A DNA stretch of 64,000 nucleotides from Allobranchiibius huperziae (GCF_013410455.1 NZ_JACCFW010000001.1:1194929-1258928), one strand, 5' to 3'; positions 20,558 to 29,506 are shown, counted from the first letter of the stretch. The notes: generated by a model from the sequence alone, not told the origin. Numbers and translations: made by a program.

Positions 20558-21583
20558 GTGACGGAGCTGCTGTTGATGATCGCCCCCAGCGCCAACCGGG
20601 TGTACGCCGGCGCCGCCCGTGCTCTGGTCGCCGCGGAGGCGCGCGTCCTCACCGGGGTGCTGTGCGACCGTCCGGTCGAGGTGGAGCCCGCCGACCTGGC
20701 CGGCGTGGAGTATCTGGCGGTGAGCGCCGATGGCGACGCCGGCGAGCTGGTCGACGTGCTCTCCAACCTCTCGGCCAGCGCAGCCCTCTTCGAACGGGAG
20801 GGCGAGCTGCTGCGGCCGGTGCCGTTGCGGCGCAGGGAGATCTATCCCAGCGACCTGGTGACCATCCCGAAGTACTCCGGCAAGACCAACGAGCAGTGGA
20901 CCCGTCTGGTGCTCGGCGTCACGGCCGCCGCGACGGCCCGGCCGCAGCGCTGGACGGACGGTTCGTTGGATGTGCTCGATCCGATGTGCGGGCGCGGCAC
21001 CACGCTCAACCTGGCGTTGTCCCTCGGCTACGACGTGACGGGCGTCGAGATCGACCGCAAGGACCACGAGGCGTACGCGGCGTTCATCAAGACCTGGATG
21101 CGGACCCATCGTTACAAGCACACCGTGCAGGAGAGCGCGCTGCGCACCGACGGGCGGATGCGCGGGCGACGCCTGCAGATCGAGATCGCGGCGAGCAAGG
21201 AGAGCTTCCGAGCCGGTGAGGTGCAGCACGTGGAGTACCTCAACACCGACACCCGCGACCTGGACGGGCTCCTGCGGGCTCGCAGTGTCGATGTGGTGGT
21301 GGCCGACGCGCCGTACGGCGTGCAGCACGGCTCGCAGGCCGACGAGCTGGCCCGCAGCCCCCTCGAGCTGCTCGATCAGGCGCTCCCCGGGTGGGTGCGG
21401 GTGCTGCGTGGCGGGGGAGCGGTCGGCCTGTCCTACAACCGGCATGTCGCGCCGCGGGACGCGCTGGACCAGTTGCTCACCGAGCACGGCCTGCAGGTCC
21501 GCACCGGCCCCGGGTACGACGACCTGCGGCACCGCGTGGACGCCTCGATCGACCGCGACCTGATCGTCGCTACCAAGCCGTAG
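20558..21583 (+). CDS. SAM-dependent methyltransferase, TRM11/UPF0020-like
   Basis: A 341-residue methyltransferase. A poorly conserved N-terminal domain (to about residue 100) precedes a Rossmann methyltransferase domain with SAM motif LDVLDPMCGRGTTLNLALSLGY and the motif IV-like VVVADAPYG, a D-PY variant of the N-DPPY signature of enzymes that methylate exocyclic amino groups of guanine in RNA. A tRNA or rRNA substrate is likely but not shown. GTG 20558 is chosen because homologous sequence starts there (TELLLMIAPSANRVY); TAGCGT at 20544-20549 may be its -10 box. Confidence 0.78.
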   Translation: MTELLLMIAPSANRVYAGAARALVAAEARVLTGVLCDRPVEVEPADLAGVEYLAVSADGDAGELVDVLSNLSASAALFEREGELLRPVPLRRREIYPSDLVTIPKYSGKTNEQWTRLVLGVTAAATARPQRWTDGSLDVLDPMCGRGTTLNLALSLGYDVTGVEIDRKDHEAYAAFIKTWMRTHRYKHTVQESALRTDGRMRGRRLQIEIAASKESFRAGEVQHVEYLNTDTRDLDGLLRARSVDVVVADAPYGVQHGSQADELARSPLELLDQALPGWVRVLRGGGAVGLSYNRHVAPRDALDQLLTEHGLQVRTGPGYDDLRHRVDASIDRDLIVATKP

Positions 21584-21626
21584 GCCGGTTTGGTGCTGGA
21601 CCGTGTCGCGGTGCGAGAATCGCGCC

Positions 21627-22046
21627 ATGGCCGACCCCGCACGCGCACGCAAGATCGCCGAACGCATCAAGTTCCTGGTGGCCGACTATCTCGAGCACCG
21701 GCTGAAGGACGAGCGTCTCGGCTTCCTCACCATCACCGACGTGCGGGTCACCGGTGACCTGCAGCACGCCTCGGTCTTCTACACCTTCCTGGGCACGGAC
21801 CAGGAGCGCGCCGACAGCGAGGCGGCGTTGGAGGACAACCGTGGACGGATCCGCTCGCACGTCGGCAAGGGCCTGGGCATCCGGCTGACGCCTGCCCTGG
21901 AGTTCGTGCCCGACGCCATCCCCGAGGGTGTGGCGCAGATCGAGGACGCCCTGCGGGCAGCGCGTACCCGCGACGAGGAGCTGGCCGAGAAGAAGCGGCA
22001 GGCGAGCTTCGCCGGCGAGGCCGACCCGTACAAGAAGTCGGAGTAG
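21627..22046 (+). CDS. rbfA: 30S ribosome-binding factor A
   Basis: Assists 16S rRNA maturation and cold adaptation. 139 residues in the KH-like RbfA fold: MADPARARKIAERIKFLVADYLE, DERLGFLTITDVRVTGDLQHASVFYT and the helix-kink region TPALEFVPDAIPEGVAQIEDAL. GAGAAT at 21615-21620 ends six bases before the ATG, so the mRNA may be leaderless. The TAG stop (22044-22046) lies immediately in front of truB, whose start codon is unusual. Confidence 0.95.
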   Translation: MADPARARKIAERIKFLVADYLEHRLKDERLGFLTITDVRVTGDLQHASVFYTFLGTDQERADSEAALEDNRGRIRSHVGKGLGIRLTPALEFVPDAIPEGVAQIEDALRAARTRDEELAEKKRQASFAGEADPYKKSE

Positions 22047-22050
22047 TCGG

Positions 22051-22959
22051 ATCGACGGACTGCTGCTCGTCGACAAGCCCGCCGGCTGGACCAGTCACGA
22101 CGTCGTCGCGCGCTGCCGGCGCCTGGCGGGCACCCGGCGAGTGGGTCACGCGGGCACCCTCGACCCGATGGCCACCGGGCTGCTGCTCATCGGCATCGGA
22201 CGGGCCACGAAGCTGCTGACCTTCCTCGTCGGCTGCGACAAGACGTACACGGCGACGGTCCGACTCGGCCAGAGCACGGTGACCGACGATGCCGAGGGCG
22301 ACGTGGTCGAGTCGCTCGGTGCGCGGAACGTCGACCCGGCCGAGCTGGAGCGGGCCGTCGCGTCCTTGTCCGGCGACATCGAGCAGGTGCCGAGCAGTGT
22401 CAGCGCCATCAAGATCGACGGGGTGCGCTCGTACGCGCGGGTGCGCGGCGGCGAGGAGGTTGCGCTCAAGGCCCGTCCGGTGCGCGTGGCGCGGTTCGAC
22501 GTCCGCGCGCAACGCGCCTCTGCCGTGGACGGTCTGCCGGTGCTCGACCTGGACATCGAGGTGCAGGTGAGTTCCGGCACGTATGTGCGCGCGCTGGCAC
22601 GTGACCTCGGCGCGGATCTGGGGGTGGGCGGCCACCTGACCGCGCTGCGCCGCACCGGGGTCGGGCGCTTCGACGTCACCGCCGCGGACACGCTGCAGGA
22701 CCTCACGACCCTGCGGGACGAGGGCGCCGCGCTTCCCGTCCTGCCGCTCGCGCAGGCCGCGCGAGGGCAGTTCGCGGTGCGGGAGCTGACGGCGGACCAG
22801 GAACGCGACCTTCGGCACGGGAAGCGCATCGCGCACGACGGCGTACGGCAGGACCCGGTCGCGGGCATCGGCCCGGCCGGGGACCTGGTGGCCATCCTCG
22901 ACGAGTCCGGAGACTCGACGAGATCCCAGGTCGTCTTCCCTCCTTTCGAACAGGTTTGA
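22051..22959 (+). CDS. truB: tRNA pseudouridine(55) synthase, non-standard start
   Basis: Makes pseudouridine 55 in the T-loop of tRNAs. Conserved sequence begins at DGLLLVDKPAGWTSHDVV, with the catalytic Asp in GHAGTLDPMATGLLLIGIGRATK, then SAIKIDGVRSYARVRGGEEV and SSGTYVRALARDLG, and a C-terminal PUA-like part. No ATG, GTG or TTG lies near the conserved start. ATC at 22051 stands where the family has its initiator Met, seven bases after GGAG (22040-22043), so I use it provisionally; CTG 22060 is an alternative. The only standard start, GTG 21928, would add 41 unrelated residues read through the end of rbfA. From ATC the protein is 302 residues. Confidence 0.88.
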   Translation: MDGLLLVDKPAGWTSHDVVARCRRLAGTRRVGHAGTLDPMATGLLLIGIGRATKLLTFLVGCDKTYTATVRLGQSTVTDDAEGDVVESLGARNVDPAELERAVASLSGDIEQVPSSVSAIKIDGVRSYARVRGGEEVALKARPVRVARFDVRAQRASAVDGLPVLDLDIEVQVSSGTYVRALARDLGADLGVGGHLTALRRTGVGRFDVTAADTLQDLTTLRDEGAALPVLPLAQAARGQFAVRELTADQERDLRHGKRIAHDGVRQDPVAGIGPAGDLVAILDESGDSTRSQVVFPPFEQV

Positions 22960-23000
22960 CGACGCACGTGCGACTCAGTCGCATCTGAGCTGTAGGGTCG

Positions 23001-23023
23001 CCGGAGTCGATAAATCACTCCGG
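23001..23023. promoter_or_regulatory. Inverted repeat at the ribosome site of the Ni/Co permease
   Basis: CCGGAGT (23001-23007) and ACTCCGG (23017-23023) flank a nine-base AT-rich spacer, and the right arm runs into the GGGAGG ribosome site (23022-23027). TAGGGT at 22993-22998 could be the -10 box, which would put the hairpin at the very 5' end of the mRNA. Two competing hairpins lie just upstream (22969-22983 and 22974-22989). Confidence 0.4.
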
Positions 23024-23033
23024 GAGGCATCAC

Positions 23034-24155
23034 GTGGTCCAGTCCGTCGCAGACCTCACCACGGGCGGTCGGCCGGGCCGGTTGCGTTCCTTCGCAGCCG
23101 AATTCACGCCGGCGGACCGCCGGTCGGTGGCCGGGATGGCGCTGGCCGTCCTCGCGCTGCACGTGATCGGCTTCGTCACTCTCTTCGCGGTCGTCGCCCC
23201 GCACCACTACCCGGTGGGCAGCCAGGGCGTCTTCGGCGTCGGCCTCGGCATCACGGCGTACACCCTCGGCATGCGGCACGCCTTCGACGCCGACCACATC
23301 GCCGCGATCGACAACACCACCCGCAAACTCCTGACCGACGGCAAGCGCCCGCTGAGCGTCGGCTTCTGGTTCTCCCTCGGTCACTCCTCGGTCGTCTTCG
23401 GCCTGTGCGTGCTGCTGTCCTTCGGGGTGCGCGCCCTCGCCTCGTCGGTCAAGAACGGCGGATCCACGCTGCACACGGCGACCGCGGTCGTCGGCACCTC
23501 GGTGTCCGGCCTGTTCCTCTGGCTCATCGCGCTGCTCAACCTGGTGGCGCTGGTCGGCATCGTGCGCGTCTGGCGGCGGGCGCGCGGCGGCGAGTTGGAC
23601 GAGGAGGCCTTGGAGGAGCACCTGCGCAACCGCGGCTTCTTCAACCGCTTCCTCGGCCGGCTCACCCGCTCGGTCACCCGACCGACGCAGATGTACCCCA
23701 TCGGACTGCTCTTCGGTCTCGGCTTCGACACCGCCACCGAGATCAGCCTGCTCGTCATCGCGGGCGGCGCGGCCGCGGTTGCGCTGCCCTGGTACGCCAT
23801 CCTCACCCTGCCGGTCCTGTTCACCGCGGGCATGAGCCTGCTGGACGCCGCTGACGGGATCTTCATGGGCAAGGCCTACAAGTGGGCGTTCGCCAAGCCG
23901 CTGCGCCGGCTGTACTACAACGCCACCGTCACCGGGCTGTCGATCTTCGTCGCAGTCGTCATCGGCAGCATCGAGCTGTGCTCGATCTTCGCCGACCAGC
24001 TGCGCATCACCCGTGGCCCGATCGCCGCGGTCGGGTCGATCAACCTCGACGGCATCGGCTTCGTGATCGTCGGCGTGTTCGTCCTGACCTGGCTCCTGGC
24101 CGTCGGCGCCTGGTACGCGTTCGGCCTGAACAAGAGGGAACTGACCGCCAGCTAG
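23034..24155 (+). CDS. HoxN/NixA-family nickel/cobalt permease
   Basis: A 373-residue membrane protein of the NiCoT family, which takes up Ni2+ or Co2+ with high affinity. Eight helices are predicted. The signature in helix 2 is GMRHAFDADHIAAIDNTTR (HX4DH), with FSLGHSSVVF, LFGLGFDTATEISLL and a late GSINLDGIGFVIVGVFVLTW motif. A cytoplasmic loop of about 50 charged residues (RRARGGELDEEALEEHLRN) sits in the middle. GTG start with GGGAGG seven bases upstream. No urease or hydrogenase gene is in the window, so the metal's user is elsewhere. Confidence 0.93.
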   Translation: MVQSVADLTTGGRPGRLRSFAAEFTPADRRSVAGMALAVLALHVIGFVTLFAVVAPHHYPVGSQGVFGVGLGITAYTLGMRHAFDADHIAAIDNTTRKLLTDGKRPLSVGFWFSLGHSSVVFGLCVLLSFGVRALASSVKNGGSTLHTATAVVGTSVSGLFLWLIALLNLVALVGIVRVWRRARGGELDEEALEEHLRNRGFFNRFLGRLTRSVTRPTQMYPIGLLFGLGFDTATEISLLVIAGGAAAVALPWYAILTLPVLFTAGMSLLDAADGIFMGKAYKWAFAKPLRRLYYNATVTGLSIFVAVVIGSIELCSIFADQLRITRGPIAAVGSINLDGIGFVIVGVFVLTWLLAVGAWYAFGLNKRELTAS

Positions 24156-24164
24156 AGTTGCGGC

Positions 24165-25103
24165 GTGCTGCGCCTGACCGAAACCGCCGACCTGCCGTCG
24201 GGATTCGGTCCCAGCGTGGTCACCATCGGCAACTTCGACGGCGTACACCTCGGGCACCGCACGCTCCTGGCGGCCGTGGTGCAACGAGCGCGGCGCGAGG
24301 GGCTCGCCAGCGTCGCGGTCACCTTCGAGCCGCACCCACTGGCGGTGCTGCATCCCGACCACGCCCCGGTGCTCGTGAGCTCGCTGAAGGACAGGCTGGC
24401 CACGATGGAGCAGATCGGGCTCGACGCGGTGCTGGTGATGCCGTTCACCCTGGAGCTGGCCGCGATGTCACCCCGCGACTTCGTGCGAGAGGTCTTCGTC
24501 GACGGACTGCGTGCCCACGCGGTCGTCGTCGGCCGTGACACCCGGTTCGGCGCCCGCAACGAGGGCGACGTCGACACGCTGCGCGAGCTCGGAGCGGAGT
24601 TCGGCTTCGAGGTGCAGGTGCAGGAGGACGTCGGCGAGGGAGGCCGTTACTCCTCGACCGAGGTCCGCTCGGACCTGGTGGCGGGCGACGTCGCTGCCGC
24701 GTCCCGCATCCTGGGCCGCCCGCACGCCGTGACCGGCATGGTCGTTCGCGGTGCGCAGCGTGGACGCGAACTTGGTTACCCCACAGCGAATCTCGCCCAA
24801 GACGCGACCGGCTTCGTGCCCGCCGACGGCGTCTATGCGGGGTGGCTCGTGCGCATCCAGCACGGCGGTGAGCGGCTCCCCGCGGCCATCTCGGTCGGTA
24901 CGAACCCGACGTTCGACGGCACCCAGCGCACGGTCGAGGCGTACGTGCTCGACCGCACCGACCTGGACCTGTACGACGAGGTGGTCGCCGTGGAGTTCAC
25001 CGACCGGTTGCGCAGCAACGTCCGGTTCGACTCGATCGAGCCCCTGATCGAGCAGATGGGTCATGACGTCGATCGGGCGCGGGCGTTGTTGACTGGGCAG
25101 TAG
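24165..25103 (+). CDS. ribF: Bifunctional riboflavin kinase/FAD synthetase
   Basis: Converts riboflavin to FMN and FAD. 312 residues: N-terminal nucleotidyltransferase with VVTIGNFDGVHLGHRTLL, TFEPHPLAV, VGRDTRFGARNEGD and YSSTEVRSDLVAGDV, and a C-terminal flavokinase barrel with GYPTANL, ADGVYAGWL, AISVGTNPTFDG and VEAYVLD. The GTG start follows TAGAGT (24153-24158, overlapping the stop of the permease gene) by six bases, suggesting leaderless transcription. FAD supply fits the many acyl-CoA dehydrogenases in the window. Confidence 0.95.
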   Translation: MLRLTETADLPSGFGPSVVTIGNFDGVHLGHRTLLAAVVQRARREGLASVAVTFEPHPLAVLHPDHAPVLVSSLKDRLATMEQIGLDAVLVMPFTLELAAMSPRDFVREVFVDGLRAHAVVVGRDTRFGARNEGDVDTLRELGAEFGFEVQVQEDVGEGGRYSSTEVRSDLVAGDVAAASRILGRPHAVTGMVVRGAQRGRELGYPTANLAQDATGFVPADGVYAGWLVRIQHGGERLPAAISVGTNPTFDGTQRTVEAYVLDRTDLDLYDEVVAVEFTDRLRSNVRFDSIEPLIEQMGHDVDRARALLTGQ

Positions 25104-25157
25104 GGTGGCCCACGCCGTTACGGCACCCCCTCGAACCCACCGTGGAGCAGCCAGCAC

Positions 25158-26987
25158 ATGATCAGCGCGCAGGACGAGAAGTACGACCAGTCCGCCATCG
25201 ACGGGCGGGCACCGTCGGTCGCCCGACTCTTCCTCGACCGGGTCAAGCAGACCCCGTCGGCGCACGCCTACAGCTATCCGTCCGGCGAGGACTGGAAGCA
25301 GCTGACGTGGGCGCAGGCCGAGGAACGGGTGCGCGCCATCGCAGGCGGCCTGGTCGCCGTGGGAGTCCAGCCGGGTGACCGCGTCGCGATCGCCTCCGCC
25401 ACCCGTGTGGAGTGGGCGCTGGCCGACCTCGGCGTGATGCTCGCCGCTGCTGCGACCACCACGATCTACCCGACCTCGACCCCGGACGACGTCCTCTACA
25501 TCGTCTCCGACTCCGGCAGCACCGTCGTGATCGCCGAGGACGAGGCCAAGGTCGCCCTGCTCAAGCAGGGCCGCGACGCCATCCCGGACGTTGCCAGGGT
25601 GGTCGTGATCGACGGCGAGAGTGACGGCGACTGGGTGCTGTCCCTGGCAGATCTGGAGAAGCTCGGCACGGACTACGTCGGCGACCACGAGGGCGTCCTC
25701 GAGGAGCGGGTCGACCAGCTCGGGCCGCAGGACCTGGCCACCCTCATCTACACCTCGGGCACGACCGGCAAGCCGAAGGGCGTGCGGCTGCCCCACGACG
25801 CGTGGATGTACGAGGTCGCGGCGACCGGCTCGACGGGTCTGCTCACCCCCGATGACCTGCAGTACCTCTGGCTTCCGCTCTCGCACGTCTTCGGCAAGCT
25901 GCTGCTGACCCTGCCGATCCAGGTCGGCTTCCCGACCGCGATCGACGGTCGTGTCGACAAGATCGTGGAGAACCTCGCCGTCGTTCGCCCCACCTGGATG
26001 GGCGCGGCACCGCGGATCTTCGAGAAGGTCTACGGCCGCATCACCACGATGATGGACGACGAGGGCGGGGTGAAGGCCAAGCTCTTCCACTGGGCCAGCG
26101 CCAACGGCAAGCAGGTCGCCGAGCGCCGCTCGGAGGAGAAGCCGGTCGGCGCGCTCCTCGGCGCGCAGCACCGGATCGGCGACAAGATTGTGCTGGCCAA
26201 GATCCGCGAGCGCTTCGGCGGGCGCGTGCGCTTCTTCATCTCCGGGTCGGCCGCCCTCAACTCCGAGGTCGCCAAGTGGTTCGACGCCATGGGCATGCCG
26301 GTCCTGGAGGGCTACGGCATGACCGAGACGAGCGCCGCGACCTGCGTGAACCGCCCGTACGCCAACAAGATCGGCACGGTCGGGTGGCCGCTGCCGGGCA
26401 CTGAGCTGAAGCTCGCCGACGACGGAGAGCTGCTGGTCAAGGGCCCTGGTGTGATGCAGGGCTACCGCGGGTTGGACGAGGCCACGGCCGAGACCCTGAC
26501 CGACGGCTGGCTGCACACCGGCGACATCGCCGAGATCCTCCCCAGCGGCCACGTGCGCATCACCGACCGCAAGAAGGACCTCTTCAAGACCTCCAACGGC
26601 AAGTACGTCGCGCCGGGTCAGATCGAGGCCACCTTCAAGGGGCTGTGCCCCTACGCCTCCCAGCTGGTGGTGGAGGGTGAGAGCCGCACGTTCGTCTCGG
26701 CCCTCATCACCCTCGACGAAGAGGCCATCACGGACTGGGCGAAGAGCCACGGGATGGCGGGCCAGGACTACCGCACGATCGTGACCTCCGACGCCGCGCG
26801 CGAGATGGTGCAGGGCTACGTCGACAAGCTCAACGACGGCCTGAACCGGTGGGAGCAGATCAAGCGCTTCCTCATCCTGGACCACGACCTCACCGTCGAG
26901 GACGGCGAGATCACCCCGAGTCTGAAGCTGAAGCGCAAGGTCGTCATCACCAAGTACGGCGACGACCTGGACGCGCTCTACGCCTGA
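25158..26987 (+). CDS. Long-chain acyl-CoA synthetase (FadD15-type)
   Basis: Activates fatty acids to acyl-CoA through an acyl-adenylate. 609 residues of the ANL superfamily: P-loop TLIYTSGTTGKPKGVRLPH, EGYGMTETSAATCVNRP with the VNRP-like continuation common in FadD15-type enzymes, GWLHTGDIAEILPSGHVRITDRKKDLFKTSNGKYVAP hinge region, and the catalytic Lys in the C-terminal domain near SLKLKRKVV. ATG follows GGAG at 25144-25147. It stands apart from other fatty-acid genes here, which lie 21 kb downstream. Confidence 0.92.
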   Translation: MISAQDEKYDQSAIDGRAPSVARLFLDRVKQTPSAHAYSYPSGEDWKQLTWAQAEERVRAIAGGLVAVGVQPGDRVAIASATRVEWALADLGVMLAAAATTTIYPTSTPDDVLYIVSDSGSTVVIAEDEAKVALLKQGRDAIPDVARVVVIDGESDGDWVLSLADLEKLGTDYVGDHEGVLEERVDQLGPQDLATLIYTSGTTGKPKGVRLPHDAWMYEVAATGSTGLLTPDDLQYLWLPLSHVFGKLLLTLPIQVGFPTAIDGRVDKIVENLAVVRPTWMGAAPRIFEKVYGRITTMMDDEGGVKAKLFHWASANGKQVAERRSEEKPVGALLGAQHRIGDKIVLAKIRERFGGRVRFFISGSAALNSEVAKWFDAMGMPVLEGYGMTETSAATCVNRPYANKIGTVGWPLPGTELKLADDGELLVKGPGVMQGYRGLDEATAETLTDGWLHTGDIAEILPSGHVRITDRKKDLFKTSNGKYVAPGQIEATFKGLCPYASQLVVEGESRTFVSALITLDEEAITDWAKSHGMAGQDYRTIVTSDAAREMVQGYVDKLNDGLNRWEQIKRFLILDHDLTVEDGEITPSLKLKRKVVITKYGDDLDALYA

Positions 26988-27036
26988 GCCGCGGACGCGT
27001 CGCGGCGCGGCCCCCGGACGGCTCTACCCTGGTGAC

Positions 27037-28992
27037 ATGCCGGGCGCGTCGATCTTCTACGACCTCGAACCACTGCTGGAGCAGGTGAGCAAGCCGATCC
27101 AGTACGTGGGCGGGGAGCTCAACTCCACCGTCAAGGACTGGCAGTGCGGCGGGTACGACGCCGACGGTCACGAGTTGACCGTGCGGTGGGCGCTGATGTA
27201 CCCCGACGCGTACGAGGTCGGTGTGCCCAACCAGGGCGTGATGATCCTGTACGAGGTCCTCAACGAGCGGGCGGACACCCTCGCCGAGCGCACCTACTCG
27301 GTGTGGCCCGACATGGAGGCGGCCATGCGTGCCGCCGAGCTGCCGCAGTTCACCGTCGACGCGCACCGCCCGGTCGGCGAGTTCGACGTCTTCGGACTCT
27401 CCTTCTCCACCGAGCTCGGCTACACCAACATGCTCACCGCGCTGGATCTGGCCGGGATCCCGTTGCACGCGGCGGACCGCGGCGAGGGCGACCCGATCGT
27501 CCTGGCCGGTGGCCACGCGGCGTTCAACCCCGAGCCGGTGTCGGACTTCATCGACGCCGCGGTCGTCGGCGACGGTGAAGAGGCCGTCCTCGCCATCACC
27601 GACCACATCTCCGCCTGGAAGCGGCAGGGCCGACCTGGTGGCCGTCGGGAACTGCTGCTGCGCCTCGCGCGCACCGGTGGTGTCTACGTGCCGGCGTTCT
27701 ACGACGTGGACTACCTGCCCGACGGCCGCATTCAGCGCGTCGCGCCGGCCGCGGACACGGTCGGCGTGCCGTGGCGGGTCTCCAAGCACACCGTGATGGA
27801 CCTGGACGCCTGGCCCTACCCCAAGCAGCCGCTGGTGCCGCTGGCGGAGTCCGTGCACGAGCGCATGTCGGTGGAGATCTTCCGCGGGTGCACCCGAGGC
27901 TGCCGCTTCTGCCAGGCCGGGATGATCACCCGGCCGGTGCGCGAGCGGTCCATCACCGGTATCGGCGAGATGGTCAAGAAGGGCCTGGAGGCCACCGGTT
28001 TCGAAGAGGTCGGGCTGCTGTCGCTGTCCTCGGCCGACCACTCCGAGATCGCCGACATCGCCAAGGGTCTCGCCGACCGCTACGAAGGCACCCAGACCGG
28101 GCTCTCCCTGCCGTCCACCCGGGTCGACGCGTTCAACATCGACCTGGCGAACGAGCTGACGCGCGGCGGGCGCCGTTCCGGCCTGACCTTCGCACCCGAG
28201 GGAGGCTCGGAGCGGATCCGCAAGGTCATCAACAAGATGGTGAGCGAAGAGGACCTGATCAAGACCGTCGCCGCGGCCTACGGCGCGGGCTGGCGGCAGG
28301 TCAAGCTCTACTTCATGTGCGGTCTGCCCACCGAGACCGACGAGGACGTGCTGCAGATCGCCGACCTGGCCAAGCGGGTGATCGACGTCGGCCGAGAGGT
28401 CAGCGGTCGCCGCGACATCCGCTGCACCGTCTCGATCGGCGGTTTCGTGCCGAAGCCGCACACCCCCTTCCAGTGGTGCGCGCAGCTGGACCCCGAACAG
28501 ACCGATGCTCGCCTGGCCAAGCTGCGGGAGGCGATCCGCTCCGACAAGCGCTACGGCGCGGCGATCGGGATGCGCTACCACGACGGCGAGCCGGGCCTGG
28601 TCGAAGGACTGCTCTCCCGCGGCGACCGCCGGGTCGGGCGGGTCATCGAAGCCGTCTGGCGCGATGGCGGCCGGTTCGACGGCTGGAGCGAGCACTTCTC
28701 CTACGAGCGCTGGATGCGGTGCGCGACGGCTGCCTTCGAGGGCACGGACGTCGACGTGGCCTGGTACACCACCCGGGAGCGCAGCGAGCATGAAGTGCTG
28801 CCGTGGGACCACCTGGACTCGGGGCTGGACAAGGACTGGCTCTGGGCCGACTGGCAGGACGCGCTGGATGAGACCGAGGTCGACGACTGCCGCTGGACAC
28901 CGTGCTTCGACTGCGGCGTCTGCCCGCAGATGAACACCGACATCCAGGTCGGGCCGACCGGCAAGAAGCTGCTTCCCCTGAGTGTCGTCTGA
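27037..28992 (+). CDS. TIGR03960-family B12-binding-type radical SAM protein
   Basis: A 651-residue radical SAM protein with an N-terminal cobalamin-binding-like domain (residues 1-190, LGYTNMLTALDLAGIP, LAGGHAAFNPEPVSDFID) and a radical SAM barrel whose cluster motif is RGCTRGCRFCQAG (CxxxCxxC). C-terminal cysteines in PCFDCGVCPQM may bind a second cluster. The family sits upstream of DUF2344 proteins and rne in most actinobacteria; the reaction is unknown, with a role in RNA or ribosome modification suspected. TACCCT at 27025-27030 ends six bases before the ATG. Confidence 0.9.
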   Translation: MPGASIFYDLEPLLEQVSKPIQYVGGELNSTVKDWQCGGYDADGHELTVRWALMYPDAYEVGVPNQGVMILYEVLNERADTLAERTYSVWPDMEAAMRAAELPQFTVDAHRPVGEFDVFGLSFSTELGYTNMLTALDLAGIPLHAADRGEGDPIVLAGGHAAFNPEPVSDFIDAAVVGDGEEAVLAITDHISAWKRQGRPGGRRELLLRLARTGGVYVPAFYDVDYLPDGRIQRVAPAADTVGVPWRVSKHTVMDLDAWPYPKQPLVPLAESVHERMSVEIFRGCTRGCRFCQAGMITRPVRERSITGIGEMVKKGLEATGFEEVGLLSLSSADHSEIADIAKGLADRYEGTQTGLSLPSTRVDAFNIDLANELTRGGRRSGLTFAPEGGSERIRKVINKMVSEEDLIKTVAAAYGAGWRQVKLYFMCGLPTETDEDVLQIADLAKRVIDVGREVSGRRDIRCTVSIGGFVPKPHTPFQWCAQLDPEQTDARLAKLREAIRSDKRYGAAIGMRYHDGEPGLVEGLLSRGDRRVGRVIEAVWRDGGRFDGWSEHFSYERWMRCATAAFEGTDVDVAWYTTRERSEHEVLPWDHLDSGLDKDWLWADWQDALDETEVDDCRWTPCFDCGVCPQMNTDIQVGPTGKKLLPLSVV

Positions 28993-29081
28993 TCGGGGCC
29001 TGAAAGCCCCACGCACGCTTCGCGGTCGATATTCTTCGGCGGCGGCATCTGGGCCGCCCTCCACGAAACGAGTTCACAGCG

Positions 29082-29366
29082 ATGCCCCGTGCCCTGCCCG
29101 TCGTCCTGACGGTGTGCGCCTCCCTCGTCCCCGCCGCCACGATCGTCGCGCCCGCGCATGCCGCGCCGGCCATCGTGGACTTCCACGGCTGCAAGAACCT
29201 GACCAAGAAGTACCCGCACGGGGTCGGCCGCAAGGGCGCACGTGACACCGGTCCGCACGGTGCGCGCAAGAAGCACCCGGTGACCAACTTCTACGTCAAC
29301 ACCGCGCTCTACAACGCCAACAAGCACTCGGACGCGGACAAGGACGGCATCGCCTGCGAGCGCTGA
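29082..29366 (+). CDS. Secreted Excalibur-domain protein
   Basis: A 94-residue exported protein. Signal peptide to about residue 27 (PVVLTVCASLVPAATIVAPAHA), then a short basic linker and a C-terminal Excalibur domain with the calcium-loop-like DADKDGIACER and a paired Cys in FHGCKNL. Such proteins are extracellular and may bind Ca2+; function unknown. It separates the radical SAM gene from its usual DUF2344 neighbour. Confidence 0.88.
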   Translation: MPRALPVVLTVCASLVPAATIVAPAHAAPAIVDFHGCKNLTKKYPHGVGRKGARDTGPHGARKKHPVTNFYVNTALYNANKHSDADKDGIACER

Positions 29367-29406
29367 ACCCCTAGCGGGACGACGCCGGCCGGCGACCCGA
29401 CGCGTG

Positions 29407-29474
29407 ACGCTGACGGTGTTCGTCACGATCGACGGCGTTCGAACGCCGTCGATGAACGCGAACGCCGTCAGCGT
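29407..29474. repeat. 68-nt hyphenated palindrome with a perfect 26-bp core
   Basis: The core at 29428-29453 is a perfect palindrome (arm ATCGACGGCGTTC and its complement). An outer stem pairs ACGCTGACGGTGTTCG (29407-29422) with CGAACGCCGTCAGCGT (29459-29474), with one G-T mismatch and five-base internal loops. It lies between co-directional genes 40 bp after the Excalibur stop and 32 bp before the DUF2344 start. It may terminate the upstream message or extrude as a cruciform. Confidence 0.75.
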
Positions 29475-29506
29475 GCGACGCCGGGCGACGGCTACCGTGG
29501 CCTCCC

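Noticed and set aside
29082-29366. Excalibur gene as part of an insertion sequence
   Set aside because: No transposase or terminal inverted repeats; only one neighbouring palindrome was found.
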